From assembly GCA_001799195.1 (NCBI GenBank), contig MGSU01000101.1, positions 1 to 15,605 on the forward strand: DNA of 15,605 nucleotides, given 5' to 3'. A program made the position numbers and the translations under genes. Below the pieces are notes generated by a model. That model worked only from the letters and a program-made list of their open reading frames with translations. It was not told the origin of the DNA and did no database searches. Positions 1 through 6,658 of this stretch are shown piece by piece (the first letter of the stretch is position 1; every line of letters begins with the position of its first letter). The stretch comes from Deltaproteobacteria bacterium RIFOXYA12_FULL_61_11. GTDB lineage: Bacteria > Bdellovibrionota_F > JAHFAK01 > YA12-FULL-61-11.

Positions 1-1571
1 TGGTCGTCATCGGGGGGGGGATCACCGGCGCGGGGGTCGCCCGGGACGCGGCCATGCGCGGTCTCTCCACCCTGCTCGTCGAGAAAGGCGATCTGGCCTC
101 GGGCACCAGCTCCCGCTCGGGCAAGTTGGTCCACGGTGGGCTGCGCTACCTGCGGTACGCCAATTTCAAACTGGTCTACGAATCTGCCAATGAGCGCAAC
201 TGCCTGCGCGATGTGGTCGCCCCGCATCTCGTCCGCCCCGAGCGGATGGTGGTGCCGACCTATCGCGACGGACGGTATTCGCGAAACCTGCAGGTGACCG
301 GGCTCTTCCTCTACGGCGCCATGACTCTCTTCCGCAATGCCAACCACTTCGAGATCCTCTCCAACAAGGAACTCGAGCAGGACGTGCCCGGCCTCAGGCG
401 CGGCGACACCAGGGGGGCGGTCGCCTTCTACGACTGTCGGACCATGGACACGCGCCTGACCGTGGACACGGTCAAATCGGCGGTCGAGGCCGGAGCCGAA
501 GTCGGCACGTACTGCGAACTTTTATCCCTCGAATTTTCCCGGGGAGGAAAAGGGGGACGGGCGATACTCCTCGATCGGCTCGACGGTGGACGGCACGAGG
601 TAGAGGCTCTGGCCTTCGTCAATGCCACCGGGGTCTGGGGGGACGAACTCCTCGCCCGAGCGGGCGCCCGCGAACGCTTCAACCTGAAGAAGAGCTGTGG
701 GGTGCATGCCGTCGTGCGCCGAGAGCGCCTCGGTCATGACTTCTCGGTGTCGGTCGAATCCTTTGTCGACAAACGCTTCCTCTATCTCATGCCCTGGGGG
801 GAACACACCCTCATCGGCACAACCGACGCCTACTATTCCGGCCACCCGGACCAGGTCGTCCCCCGGGCTGCCGACCTGGACTACCTGCTCGAGGCGGTCA
901 ACTGGCACTTCCCTCGCGCCAGGCTCTCGAGGGCTGACGTGACGTGTTGTTACGCTGGGCTTCGACCCCTGGTGACCCAGGAAGACGTGCCCGAGGAACG
1001 CGCCTCGCGGGACTACGAGCTTGCCGTCGATCCCCGGGGCCTGGTCTCCATCACGGGAGGCAAGTTGACGACCTACCGCTTGATGGCCCGCAAGGTGGTC
1101 GACCTGCTGGTCCGGCGTTTTTTCGCCCATCGCCGACTGCCCCGCTGCCTGACCCGTTCCCCAATCTCCGGAGGCCTCCCCCTGTACCTTCCCCGACACA
1201 GTAGAGTCTCGTTATCGCGCCGCTTCGACCTCGACCCCGAGGTCCTCGAGCACCTGATCTCCCGTTACGGGTCCAATTATCAGGAACTTCTCGCCCTGAT
1301 CGAAGGAGATCCCTCTCTGGCCGAGCGCTTGCGGCCCGACCGGCCCTATTGCCTGGCCGAGCTGTCCTATCAGGTCGAGAGGGAATACGTCGAGTGCCTC
1401 GACGACCTCTTGCAGCGCCGTACCACCTTGTTCTGGTTCACCGATGACAACGGCCTGGCCGTGGCCGAGAAGGTAGCCGCCCGACTGGCCGCCTTACTCG
1501 GCTGGGACGCCCGTCGCAAGGAGGCGGAACTGGAACGGTACCGGGTCAAGGTCGCTCAGGCAAGACCCTGA
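1..1571 (+). CDS. glpD: Aerobic glycerol-3-phosphate dehydrogenase, 5'-truncated by the window edge
   Basis: FAD-dependent enzyme that oxidises sn-glycerol 3-phosphate to dihydroxyacetone phosphate and passes the electrons to the quinone pool at the inner membrane. The reading frame is open from base 3 and begins inside the N-terminal FAD-binding Rossmann motif (VVIGGGITGAG), so only a few N-terminal codons are missing. The first visible ATG is not the true start. Family landmarks follow in order: GLRYLR, the segment around MDTRLTVDT, ATGVWGDEL, GTTDAYY, CYAGLRPL and GGKLTTYR, then the C-terminal helical domain ending near a QRRTTLFWFTDD segment that is typical of GlpD. About 522 residues remain, close to the usual 500-560. 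A run of nine G encodes the Gly-Gly-Gly of the FAD motif; the frame is intact there. Its stop lies inside the 3' end of the convergent oxidoreductase gene. No glpF or glpK is visible in the window. Confidence 0.95.
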   Translation, partial: VVIGGGITGAGVARDAAMRGLSTLLVEKGDLASGTSSRSGKLVHGGLRYLRYANFKLVYESANERNCLRDVVAPHLVRPERMVVPTYRDGRYSRNLQVTGLFLYGAMTLFRNANHFEILSNKELEQDVPGLRRGDTRGAVAFYDCRTMDTRLTVDTVKSAVEAGAEVGTYCELLSLEFSRGGKGGRAILLDRLDGGRHEVEALAFVNATGVWGDELLARAGARERFNLKKSCGVHAVVRRERLGHDFSVSVESFVDKRFLYLMPWGEHTLIGTTDAYYSGHPDQVVPRAADLDYLLEAVNWHFPRARLSRADVTCCYAGLRPLVTQEDVPEERASRDYELAVDPRGLVSITGGKLTTYRLMARKVVDLLVRRFFAHRRLPRCLTRSPISGGLPLYLPRHSRVSLSRRFDLDPEVLEHLISRYGSNYQELLALIEGDPSLAERLRPDRPYCLAELSYQVEREYVECLDDLLQRRTTLFWFTDDNGLAVAEKVAARLAALLGWDARRKEAELERYRVKVAQARP

Positions 1572-3169
1572 GACTCAGGACGTTTTTCGGGAAAACGCGC
1601 GGCGAAACGTTCGGCCAGAGCGGTGATGGTCAACGAGGGGTTGACCCCCAGGTTGGCCGGCACCACAGAACCGTCGCTGACGTACAGGCCTTGATAGCCG
1701 AAGACCTGGTGATCTTCGTCGAGGACTCCCCGCTCCGGCCCATCGGCCACGCAACAACCGCCGAGGATGTGGGCCGAAGCCGGGATGCCGAACAGGACTT
1801 CGGCGGCGATGTTCTGCGGCTCGCCGTCGATCTCTTTGGCCAGCAAGGTCGCCGCGGCCTGGGCCACGGGCAGGTAGCTCGGCACCGTGGCGCCGGTGCG
1901 GTCCCGGATGAGGTCGCGGCGGAACAAGGTGAGCGGCGAGCGTCCCAGACCCAGGCGCATGGCCGTGTCTCGGCTCTGCATGACCAGCAGGATGAGCGAA
2001 TGCTTGGCCCAGTCGAGCATGGTCCACAAACGCACGAGCCGCGGCAGCGAGAAGAGGATAGTCCCCAGCAGTCTCAAGGGCCGCACTAGTCTGTTCCCAG
2101 GGCCGGTGAGAGGAACGCCGATGAGGCGGAGTAAACCACTGCCGGCCGGATACCGAACGGCCTCGATCTTGGTCTCGGCATCGGGGTTGATGGAGGAACC
2201 GATGGCCACACCGGTGGAGAGATCCAGGTCCTTCCTGAGGGTGGTCGCGCCGAGCAGGCTCTCGCCGTTGGTCCTGACCCGATGTCCCAGGGAAGGAGAC
2301 AGGTCGGGCAGGGTCTTGTAGACGTCGCGGTTGCGGAGGAGTAGGCGCAGGGTGCCGAGTACCCCGCAGGACAGGATCACCGCGTCGGCAGAAAACCGGA
2401 GGCCTTCGCTTCGCAGCCAGGCATCGGTGCGCCGGGTCTCTATCTGCCAACGCCCATCCTTTGTCGAGGAAGGCGGGAGCAGCCGGGTCGCGGTCAGCAG
2501 CGGATGAATGATCGCTCCCGCAGCTTCGGCGAGGTGGAGATAGTTCTTCGGCAAGGTGTTCTTGGCGCCGACCCGGCAGCCGACCATGCACCCGCCGCAG
2601 AACGTGCAGCCGGTGCGTACCGGTCCTCGGCCTTCGAAATAGGGGTCGGCCTGTTCCTTGCCCTCCTCGCCGAAGTAGACTCCGACCGTGGTGGGGCGGA
2701 AGGTCTGGCCCACCCCGAGTTCGCGACCGACCGCCGCAAGGGCCTCGTCCCCACGGCACAGGCGCGGATTGACCGTGGCGCCGAGCATGCGCTTGGCAAC
2801 CTCGTAGTAGGGGGGCAGCTCTTTTGCCCAATCGGTCGAAGCCGGCCAGGCCGGGTCGCGGAGGACCTCCTCGGCGGGGACGAGGAGAGTATTGCCGTAC
2901 ACCAGACTTCCGCCGCCCACACCCCTGCCTTCGAGCAAGAGGAGGCCGTTGAGCAGGGAGAGCTTTTGGATACCGAAGCAGCGCAGCAGCGGAGCATAGA
3001 GGTAGCGCCGCAGGTCCCAGTTGGTGACCGGAAAATCGGTATCGGCGAAACGCCGTCCGGCCTCGATCACCCCAACCTTATAGCCTTTCTCTCTCAACCG
3101 CAGGGCAGGGACGCTGCCGCCGAAACCGGAACCGATGATCACGACGTCGTAGTGCAGGACGTTGGGCAT
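1556..3169 (-). CDS. GMC-family (cholesterol-oxidase-like) FAD oxidoreductase
   Basis: A 537-residue flavoprotein that probably oxidises an alcohol group; the substrate cannot be read from the sequence. Seen: an N-terminal ADP-binding motif GSGFGG (residues 13-18) followed by an acidic strand end (VIEAG), a GMC signature GRGVGGGS with a YGNT tail (about 82-94), and a C-terminal block with His467 (HILGGCC), LYVSDGS and Asn510 (GVNPSLTI), the His/Asn pair expected at the active site. A four-Cys cluster, CTFCGGCMVGC (Cys188, 191, 194, 198), is found in the cholesterol-oxidase-like branch of the family. No signal peptide, so probably cytoplasmic. The ATG is chosen because GAGG lies six bases upstream and the FAD motif follows closely; an in-frame GTG nine codons earlier (3196) has no better ribosome site. 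Convergent with glpD, 16 bases overlapping. No convincing promoter was found, only a G-rich leader. Confidence 0.9.
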   Translation of the reverse strand: MPNVLHYDVVIIGSGFGGSVPALRLREKGYKVGVIEAGRRFADTDFPVTNWDLRRYLYAPLLRCFGIQKLSLLNGLLLLEGRGVGGGSLVYGNTLLVPAEEVLRDPAWPASTDWAKELPPYYEVAKRMLGATVNPRLCRGDEALAAVGRELGVGQTFRPTTVGVYFGEEGKEQADPYFEGRGPVRTGCTFCGGCMVGCRVGAKNTLPKNYLHLAEAAGAIIHPLLTATRLLPPSSTKDGRWQIETRRTDAWLRSEGLRFSADAVILSCGVLGTLRLLLRNRDVYKTLPDLSPSLGHRVRTNGESLLGATTLRKDLDLSTGVAIGSSINPDAETKIEAVRYPAGSGLLRLIGVPLTGPGNRLVRPLRLLGTILFSLPRLVRLWTMLDWAKHSLILLVMQSRDTAMRLGLGRSPLTLFRRDLIRDRTGATVPSYLPVAQAAATLLAKEIDGEPQNIAAEVLFGIPASAHILGGCCVADGPERGVLDEDHQVFGYQGLYVSDGSVVPANLGVNPSLTITALAERFAARFPEKRPESQGLA

Positions 3170-3568
3170 GGTCGCCTCGGGAGTGGGTAGGTCCACCCCA
3201 CCCTACCCGATCGGTGAGGCAAAGGCTACCAAAGGTCCCGGAGGTGTCGTATTACTTCAGTCTTGGGGTGAATTGTAGGTTGTTTGTCACCACGTTGGGG
3301 TGGCGCCGACGGGGGTCCCCCGCCACGCGCAAGCATGAGCATGGTGGGGGCGACCGCAAGGATGCGGACCTCCAAGCGACGCGCAGGATGCAGCGGCGTC
3401 GGTGTGAGAGGCGACAGGACCCCGTACCCCGACCAAGACTGAAAAGTTACGGTGATGTCCCATTTCGACCCCGTCGGGTGCGCACTTTCGCCCCCGATTC
3501 GATACTGTCCGAGACACCCTGTCGATGTTGTTTCTTTATTATCATATAGATGCATGAATTACTGGGTG
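3170..3568. other. Gene-free, hairpin-rich intergenic region
   Basis: No credible coding sequence. Two overlapping minus-strand frames and one plus frame stay open here, but they have low-complexity, Pro/His/Arg-rich composition and no ribosome site. What can be seen is structure. GTGGC and GCCAC arms enclose a GGGGGTCCCCC core (about 3299-3333). There is a near-repeat GGATGCGG / GGATGCAGCGG (about 3360-3395), a CGAC-CCC-GTCG hairpin (about 3467-3477), and an AT-rich tract (about 3530-3560) just before the sigma-54 promoter. On the minus strand the first bases upstream of the oxidoreductase start contain GGG-TA-GGG-T-GGGG-T-GG (3193-3208), a possible mRNA quadruplex. The stretch could be a decayed mobile element, a dispersed repeat or an enhancer region. 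I do not recognise it. Confidence 0.45.
3506..3516. promoter_or_regulatory. Possible activator-binding palindrome upstream of the sigma-54 promoter
   Basis: TGTC-CGA-GACA is a perfect 4-base-arm inverted repeat centred about 84 bases upstream of the predicted sigma-54 start. Sigma-54 activators usually bind 80-150 bases upstream of the start they control. The position fits, but the repeat is short and no cognate activator gene is in the window. Confidence 0.25.
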
Positions 3569-3584
3569 TGGCACAGACCTTGCT
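3569..3584 (+). promoter_or_regulatory. Sigma-54 (RpoN) -24/-12 promoter
   Basis: TGGCAC-AGACC-TTGCT matches the core sigma-54 consensus TGGCAC-N5-TTGCW at every defined position, with GG at 3570-3571 and GC at 3582-3583. The expected start is about 12 bases after the GC, at the A of 3595. There is no plus-strand gene downstream: the next thing transcribed is an intrinsic terminator, and then the 3' end of the opposing symporter gene. By hand estimate, a match to about 10.5 specified bases is expected by chance only about 0.015 times on both strands of a window this size. Confidence 0.7.
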
Positions 3585-3594
3585 AATCTCCTAC

Positions 3595-3648
3595 ACCATT
3601 GAAAGGAACCCCGAGGTCGATCCCCCCCTCCGACCTCGGGGTTTTTTG
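3595..3648 (+). ncRNA. Predicted sigma-54-driven small RNA of about 53 nt
   Basis: Inferred transcript running from the predicted sigma-54 start to the end of the T-run. It would consist of a 14-nt single-stranded 5' tail (ACCATTGAAAGGAA), an 11-bp perfect stem and an 11-nt loop holding seven consecutive C. A C-rich loop is complementary to G-rich Shine-Dalgarno sequences, as in known bacterial small RNAs with C-rich loop motifs. No open reading frame fits inside it. It could instead be an aborted leader of a longer antisense transcript into the symporter gene that is released only under anti-termination. Expression is unproven. Confidence 0.4.
3609..3647. terminator. Intrinsic terminator, probably bidirectional
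   Basis: CCCCGAGGTCG (3609-3619) pairs perfectly with CGACCTCGGGG (3631-3641) across an 11-nt C-rich loop. Six T follow on the plus strand, which is the stronger direction. Read on the minus strand, the same hairpin lies about 36 bases after the symporter stop and is followed by TTCCTTT, so it can also end the four-gene operon. Confidence 0.85.
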
Positions 3649-3676
3649 TTTCTTGCGTCTGGTGCCTCTACCTCCC

Positions 3677-5086
3677 TTACCCCCTTCTCCTCCGTCGGTG
3701 CAGCCGTGCCACCACCTTCGCGCCCAAGAGGATAAGGGCGGAACTGAGCAAACCTGGATAGATCGGTTCTAGCCCGAAGAGATGAGCATTCCCCTCGCTC
3801 CCCGGGACCAGGGTCCACAAAGTCGCCACCACACCGCTGGTGGTCATGGCCACCACCGCGGCGCTCGGTGACGGCCGAGAGGGCGGGTGGAAGGAGGCGA
3901 GGAGCGGGAGGAGCAGGACAGGCGCGGAGATCGAACCAAGACTCTTCCAAATACCCACCACCGATTGCTGGGCATAGGCAATGAGCACCGAGAGGATCCC
4001 GGTCGCAACGAGCGCAACGCGGGTCAGTCTCACGCTGCGCTGTTCGGAGAACGCCCCCCCCAACTTGCCCAGGAAATCCCGCCCGAGAGTCACTGCCGCG
4101 AGGAAGGCATAGCTGTCGACGGTCGACATAATGATGGCCAGGAGACCGGTCAGGAAGATTCCCAGGAACACCGGGGGTAGCAGCCGATCGGCCAGGGCGA
4201 GATACGCGAAGACCGGTCGATCCAAGTCCGGCACGATAGCTCGGGCATAGAGACCGGACACGGTGGTCAAGGCGTCGAAGCCGATCCAGCAGAGCATCGA
4301 GAGCAACAAGCCGGCCTTCGCTACTTTTGCGTCGCGGGCCGCGAAACAGCGCTGATAGAGGCTCGGTTCGACCAGGGTTGCCAGAGCGATGAAGAACCAG
4401 ACCAGGATGGCTGAGACCGGCAGACCTCCATGCCAGGTCAAGTGCTCTTCCGGCAGGTGTTCTCGCAAGAAATTCAACCCGCCATAGTTGACCAGCGCGA
4501 AGGGCACCAGCATGAGAAAGGCCGCGAACATCAGGACGAACTGGAAGAGATCGGTGCGGACAACGGACCGGAAGCCGCCGCGCAGAATATAGCAGGTCGA
4601 GAACACGGTTCCTGCAATCAGACAAACCGGGAGTTGCCAGCCGAACAAGGCCTGGAGGAGGATGGCGAGCATAAGCACATAGGCCGCGGGCACGGTCGTG
4701 ACGAAGAGGAAGAGCGCGCCGATCAGCGAGGCGGTCTTGCCGTAATGACGTTCGAGTTGCTCGGGGATGGTGGTGAGCCGCGCCGTGCGTGCTTTCTCCG
4801 CCAGGAACAGGGCGAAGACGAGGATAGCCAGGTAGTAGGGCACCCCGAAGACAACCCAGTTGACCAGCCCGTGCCGGTAGGAATATTCACCCACTCCGAG
4901 AATCCCGCCGTACCAGGTCGACACCGTCGTTGCCACGAAGGCCGGCAGGGTCAGGGTTCGACCTGCGAGGAGATAGTCAGCACTGCTCTTTACCGTTTTC
5001 GTCCTGAGCAAGGCGAAGCCGAGAACCAGCACGAACGCGAAGTAGGAACCAACGATCAGGACATCGAGCCAATGGAGGTTGAGCAT
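3677..5086 (-). CDS. Sodium:solute symporter (SSF) family permease
   Basis: A 469-residue polytopic inner-membrane protein. It starts with a short periplasmic tail and a hydrophobic helix (VLIVGSYFAFVLVLGFALL), then the SSF landmark SSADYLLAGRTL before the next helix, and continues with roughly twelve to thirteen hydrophobic segments to an Arg-rich cytoplasmic tail (RLHRRRRRG). SSF proteins use the Na+ gradient to import sugars, amino acids, carboxylates or vitamins; which of these applies here cannot be told. The ATG directly abuts the TAG stop of rnhB with no base between, and AAGG lies eight bases upstream inside rnhB, so translational coupling is expected. It is the last gene of the operon. 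A run of eight C (G on the coding strand) near 4054 encodes Gly-Gly and is a possible slippage or sequencing-error site, but the frame is open through it. Confidence 0.9.
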   Translation of the reverse strand: MLNLHWLDVLIVGSYFAFVLVLGFALLRTKTVKSSADYLLAGRTLTLPAFVATTVSTWYGGILGVGEYSYRHGLVNWVVFGVPYYLAILVFALFLAEKARTARLTTIPEQLERHYGKTASLIGALFLFVTTVPAAYVLMLAILLQALFGWQLPVCLIAGTVFSTCYILRGGFRSVVRTDLFQFVLMFAAFLMLVPFALVNYGGLNFLREHLPEEHLTWHGGLPVSAILVWFFIALATLVEPSLYQRCFAARDAKVAKAGLLLSMLCWIGFDALTTVSGLYARAIVPDLDRPVFAYLALADRLLPPVFLGIFLTGLLAIIMSTVDSYAFLAAVTLGRDFLGKLGGAFSEQRSVRLTRVALVATGILSVLIAYAQQSVVGIWKSLGSISAPVLLLPLLASFHPPSRPSPSAAVVAMTTSGVVATLWTLVPGSEGNAHLFGLEPIYPGLLSSALILLGAKVVARLHRRRRRG

Positions 5087-5779
5087 CTAACGAGCCTTCT
5101 CGCGAAGCAGACCCGAGAGAAAACTCCTTCGGTGTTCAGCACACGGTCCGAGCCGGAGCAACGCACCGCGGTGTTCGGCTGTGCCATACCCTTTGTGCCG
5201 GCCGAAACCATACCCCGGGAACCGAGCTTCGTACTCGAGCATCTCCCGGTCGCGATGGACCTTGGCCACAATCGAGGCCGCGGCCATACAGAAACAGCGG
5301 GCATCGCCCTTGACCACGGCCTGTTGGGGCACGTCGAAGGGCAGGTCCGGCAGCGGGTGGTTGCCGTCAATCAAGAGATAGTGAGGAGCTACCGTCAGGG
5401 CTTCGAGCGCTCTGCGCATGGCCAGGAACGTGGCCCGGAGGATGTTCAGGTCGTCAATCTCGCTTGCCGAGGCCGACCCCAGAGAACAGGCCGTCGCCAA
5501 GCGCAGTACCGCCCGGGCCAATACTTCCCGCTTGGCTTCGGACAGGCGTTTGCTGTCATCCAGCGCCAACAGGGGATGGGCGAGCTCTCGGTCTTCGATT
5601 AGGGCGAGCAATCGCGAGGTCGGCAGCACCACGGCCGCCGCGACCACCGGACCTGCCAGAGGCCCCCGTCCGACCTCGTCGATGCCCACGACGAGGTCCA
5701 GGCCCCGGCCGTACAGCTCGCGCTCCAGGCTCAACTTGTCCTCAATAGCCGTCAGACTCGGATACCTCCACTGGACCAC
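5087..5779 (-). CDS. rnhB: Ribonuclease HII
   Basis: Cleaves the RNA strand of RNA-DNA hybrids and excises single ribonucleotides from DNA. It has 230 residues, slightly longer than the Escherichia coli enzyme because of about 18 extra N-terminal residues. Motifs: GIDEVGRGPLAG with catalytic Asp34 and Glu35, the DDSKRL block (about 74-79), Asp138 in IDGN, Asp159 in KGD, the SIVAKVHRD helix, and the C-terminal GYGFGRHKGYGT and HRRSF segments. All four metal-binding acids are present, so it should be active. The start is a GTG with AGGGGGA about eight bases upstream; no better ATG exists before the first motif. It follows the J-domain gene by 16 bases and abuts the symporter gene, so it is the third gene of an operon. 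Confidence 0.96.
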   Translation of the reverse strand: MVQWRYPSLTAIEDKLSLERELYGRGLDLVVGIDEVGRGPLAGPVVAAAVVLPTSRLLALIEDRELAHPLLALDDSKRLSEAKREVLARAVLRLATACSLGSASASEIDDLNILRATFLAMRRALEALTVAPHYLLIDGNHPLPDLPFDVPQQAVVKGDARCFCMAAASIVAKVHRDREMLEYEARFPGYGFGRHKGYGTAEHRGALLRLGPCAEHRRSFLSGLLREKAR

Positions 5780-5795
5780 GTGCCGTCCCCCTGTT

Positions 5796-6629
5796 TCAGG
5801 TCAGACCGCGAGCTTGTTTGATCCGTTCATAGGCCGCACCGAGGTCCTGGAAGCGGCGCTTGGCGAGTTCCACGAATTCAGGAGGCAATCCCTTGGCCAT
5901 GGCCACGTCGGGGTGATGTTCCTTGGCCAAGCGGCGATAGGCGGCTTTGAGCTCGCGCTCTCCCGCCTCCGGGGTCAAACCCAAGAGGGCATAGTCGCCG
6001 CCGGTCTGCGGAACGAAGGAGGCCCGGAGGGCGCGATACTCCTGCTCGGTCACCCCAAAGATCGAGGCAACCTCATCGATCAGGGTTTGTTCGGCGGGAT
6101 GGAAATGCCCGTCGGCCGAGGCCACCTCGAACAGAATCTGGAGCATGAGGTAGAGCAGTTCCCGGCGACCGGCGCTCAGTTGTAGGTACTGGCGGGCCAA
6201 GGTCTCGACGGGAAAAGCACGGTTCTTGGCCTGCTCGAAGATCGCGATGGCCAGGGCGCGCTGCTCGCGGCTGAGTTGCAGCCGGCGACGCATGAAGTCC
6301 TCGATACGATCCAGCTCGGGCCTGGTGACCACGCCATCGGCCTTGGCCAGCTTTGCCAAGAGGGAGAAGGTGGCGACGAAGAAGGCGTACTGGTGGCGGG
6401 CGAGCTCGGAGGGCTCGGGACGTTCAGCGCTGCAGGCAGGACAGTCCACGCCGAGCACCGTCGGAATGGGGCGGCCACAACGCGGGCAGAGCTCTGTCTT
6501 CGTCGTGGTCGTACTCTGTTCCAGAGCCTTGTCCAAGAGACTGCCCAGAGCCGCACCGGCCAAGCCGCCGAGCGGACCGCCCAGGGACCACCCCAGGGCT
6601 CCGCCGAACATGGTCGCGAACCAGCTCAT
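5796..6629 (-). CDS. DjlA-like membrane-anchored TerB and J-domain co-chaperone with zinc ribbon
   Basis: A 277-residue protein. Residues 1-34 are Gly/Ala-rich with GGxxG repeats ending in SLLDKALEQ, like the single membrane segment of DjlA. A CPRC-X11-CPAC zinc ribbon (Cys48, 51, 63, 66) follows, then a helical TerB-like domain (about 78-195) with the acidic metal-site pattern KADGVVTRPE and ASADGHFHPAE. A C-terminal J-domain (about 211-277) carries the HPD tripeptide at 239-241, which stimulates the ATPase of a DnaK-type Hsp70. E. coli DjlA has TerB and J domains but, to my knowledge, no such ribbon. The ATG is chosen because GGAGG lies five bases upstream; an in-frame TTG eleven codons earlier is less likely. 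The gap to the transpeptidase stop is 29 bases. Expected at the inner membrane, helping envelope-stress or folding functions through DnaK. Confidence 0.85.
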   Translation of the reverse strand: MSWFATMFGGALGWSLGGPLGGLAGAALGSLLDKALEQSTTTTKTELCPRCGRPIPTVLGVDCPACSAERPEPSELARHQYAFFVATFSLLAKLAKADGVVTRPELDRIEDFMRRRLQLSREQRALAIAIFEQAKNRAFPVETLARQYLQLSAGRRELLYLMLQILFEVASADGHFHPAEQTLIDEVASIFGVTEQEYRALRASFVPQTGGDYALLGLTPEAGERELKAAYRRLAKEHHPDVAMAKGLPPEFVELAKRRFQDLGAAYERIKQARGLT

Positions 6630-6658
6630 CTCCCCCTCCGTCTTCGTCAGGACCTGGA

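Noticed and set aside
12-20. Nine-G run in glpD as a frameshift or phase-variation site
   Set aside because: The frame is intact and the run encodes the conserved Gly-Gly-Gly of the FAD motif, so it is explained by coding constraint.
2504-3190. A 228-codon open frame on the plus strand
   Set aside because: Antisense to the GMC oxidoreductase; no ribosome site or recognisable motif.
3226-3555. A 109-codon minus-strand frame and an overlapping 76-codon frame
   Set aside because: Both overlap hairpins and low-complexity repeats, have no ribosome site and compete for the same bases. Treated as noncoding.
4430-5602. A 390-codon open frame on the plus strand
   Set aside because: It is antisense to the symporter and RNase HII genes, whose motifs are unmistakable. 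Its translation is Gln/Glu/Gly-rich without domains, a typical shadow in GC-rich DNA.
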